Shown here piece after piece: positions 6,407 to 7,071 of a DNA stretch of 7,071 nt. The stretch covers positions 1-7,071 of the forward strand of contig JBBRCX010000163.1 of NCBI GenBank assembly GCA_038204465.1, written 5' to 3'. The translations under genes were made by a program, and so were the position numbers. The notes below the pieces were generated by a model. It saw only the letters and a list, made by a program, of their open reading frames with translations, searched no databases and was not told the origin of the DNA. This stretch comes from JBBRCX01 sp038204465. GTDB taxonomy: Bacteria; Planctomycetota; Phycisphaerae; Tepidisphaerales; Tepidisphaeraceae. Each line of letters begins with the position of its first letter. Position 1 is the stretch's first letter.

Positions 6407-6496
6407 ATCGAAATTTGGGGCGCAGGCGAGAGATTGGAATTTGGGAGTCCCACGTAAGACCTCCTAATGTGCCGCGATCACTTACGGGCATTTTCA

Positions 6497-6502
6497 GTAT
6501 AG
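6497..6502 (-). promoter_or_regulatory. Weak -10-like hexamer upstream of the operon
   Basis: The minus strand reads TATACT, about 105 bp before the operon's first start codon. The expected -35 position holds only ACTTTC-like bases. It is the best promoter-like match I see in the leader between 6392 and 6530, and it would leave a leader of roughly 100 nt. No operator or riboswitch was recognised. Confidence 0.2.
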
Positions 6503-6546
6503 CCCTCGCAGGGCCGCGGAAAGTGAGCAGGAGGTTGCTGCTGGTT

Positions 6547-6657
6547 CTTCGATCTCCACTGCAGACGAAGAAGGAGGAGGAGCTCGAACGGGCTCTGACA
6601 GGCCGCTACAGCGAGCACTTCCGCTGGCTGCTGCGGGCTCTGCTGGCGGGCCTGTGA
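6547..6657 (+). pseudogene. Possible IS110-family transposase fragment
   Basis: The plus strand encodes LRSPLQTKKEEELERALTG followed by RYSEHFRWLLRALLAGL and a TGA at 6655-6657. IS110-type transposases have a region of the form LRxKxxxLxxALxGRFxxHHRFLLxxLLxxLD between the DEDD domain and the C-terminal transposase_20 domain, and this 36-residue piece fits that pattern. The similarity stops where the abortive-infection-like gene on the other strand becomes recognisable, consistent with a junction near 6655. No other part of such an element is visible, so the assignment is tentative. Confidence 0.4.
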
Positions 6658-7071
6658 GTCGCTCATGCTCGGCAATCAGGAAGAAGATGTAGCTGCTATC
6701 AGATTGCAGAAAAGCCTCGCCTCATGCGGCTTCGTCGCAACACCGGCTTTCAAGTGCGTGCCGTGGCGGATTCCGCCGCCTGTCAGCGATGACAAGTAAC
6801 CGTGGAGCGTTGTCACCCAATCCAGCACCTGATGAAGTTTTGTGCATTGGTTGCGACGCCGGAGGTCTGCAACGATCTTATTGAAGTATTTTCCCTGCAC
6901 AGTACCTGCACCCGTATCGACACCTTGAAACGCCGTCGATACGGTCTCGAGCAGCCACAGCACTTCCTGCACGGCCTGCCGACTGTTGCCGTCTGATAGA
7001 AACTGCTCTGATTGAGTGAGGGAGCTTTGGATGATTTCGCGCGCCTGTTGATCAAGTGAGGCGGGCTGTGC
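6655..7071 (-). pseudogene. Conserved abortive-infection-like protein, 3' part, frameshifted
   Basis: The frame enters from the right edge and runs to a TGA at 6676-6678 (131 codons). It contains VLWLLETVSTAFQGVDTG, TVQGKYFNKIVADLRR, LHQVLDWVTTLHGYLSS, GGGIRHG and EARLFCNLI. I associate this combination with conserved proteins annotated as abortive-infection family or hypothetical, but I am not certain of the domain name. The (R)HG after the Gly run resembles the ending of Abi_C/HEPN-like domains. After CNLI the frame reads AATSSS and stops, whereas the next frame reads SYIFFLIAEHERL, the expected continuation (CNLIRSYI...EHERL). One base lost around 6696-6697 explains this. The repaired frame stays open to a stop at 6494-6496, but its last residues overlap the IS110-like fragment. 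The start and the rest of the gene lie outside the window. Confidence 0.6.

Noticed and set aside
5343..6467. A 374-codon plus-strand open frame
   Set aside because: Antisense to the first two operon genes, whose signal peptides, cysteine motifs and overlaps make them convincing. The plus-strand product has no recognisable feature.
6246..6491. An 81-codon minus-strand frame overlapping the first operon gene
   Set aside because: It overlaps the small exported protein in another frame and lacks any motif or ribosome site at its ATG.
6478..6675. A 65-codon minus-strand frame (Gln-rich)
   Set aside because: It lies in the third frame over the IS110-like fragment and the end of the broken abortive-infection-like gene. 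Its composition is that of a shadow frame.

Overview
The window looks like accessory DNA from a high-GC, probably proteobacterial (diderm) genome. It carries a tight three-gene minus-strand operon for secreted or surface proteins (1322-6391), flanked on both sides by broken transposons and gene remnants. The host assignment is an inference from GC content, the kinds of insertion sequences and the exported-protein types. No housekeeping gene or RNA gene is present to fix it.

Left flank (1-1345). A minus-strand Tn3-family transposase begins at 241 and runs off the left edge. About 65-105 bp behind its start is a Tn3-like terminal sequence (306-347). Immediately after it, a plus-strand tetratricopeptide (TPR) remnant starts without any start codon (348-704). 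The TPR frame is then cut by the first 33 codons of an IS5-family transposase on the minus strand (704-802). After about 290 bp with no recognisable gene comes the C-terminal tail of a second Tn3-type transposase on the plus strand (1094-1207). This abuts a frameshifted C-terminal piece of an IS3-family transposase (about 1242-1345), which overlaps the 3' end of the operon in antisense.

Core (1322-6391, all minus, transcribed right to left). The first gene encodes a 143-residue exported protein carrying two copies of a Cys/CVTP motif, the second of them with GFVWREA. It overlaps by 4 nt (ATGA) the gene for a 912-residue exported protein of unknown function, which has 14 cysteines and an internal hydrophobic hairpin. 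That gene overlaps by 14 nt the gene for a 638-residue right-handed beta-helix protein with a signal peptide and a C-terminal membrane anchor. The overlaps imply co-transcription and translational coupling. All three products appear to act outside the cytoplasm, so a joint envelope or surface role is the simplest reading. I cannot name the system, and it is the best candidate for something undescribed here.

Right flank (6392-7071). A leader of about 100 bp precedes the operon. Next come a plus-strand fragment resembling an IS110-type transposase (6547-6657) and the 3' part of a minus-strand gene entering from the right edge (to about 6655). That gene resembles conserved abortive-infection-like proteins and carries a one-base deletion near 6696 that breaks its C-terminus. 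The picture is an intact secreted-protein operon embedded in a mobile-element graveyard.
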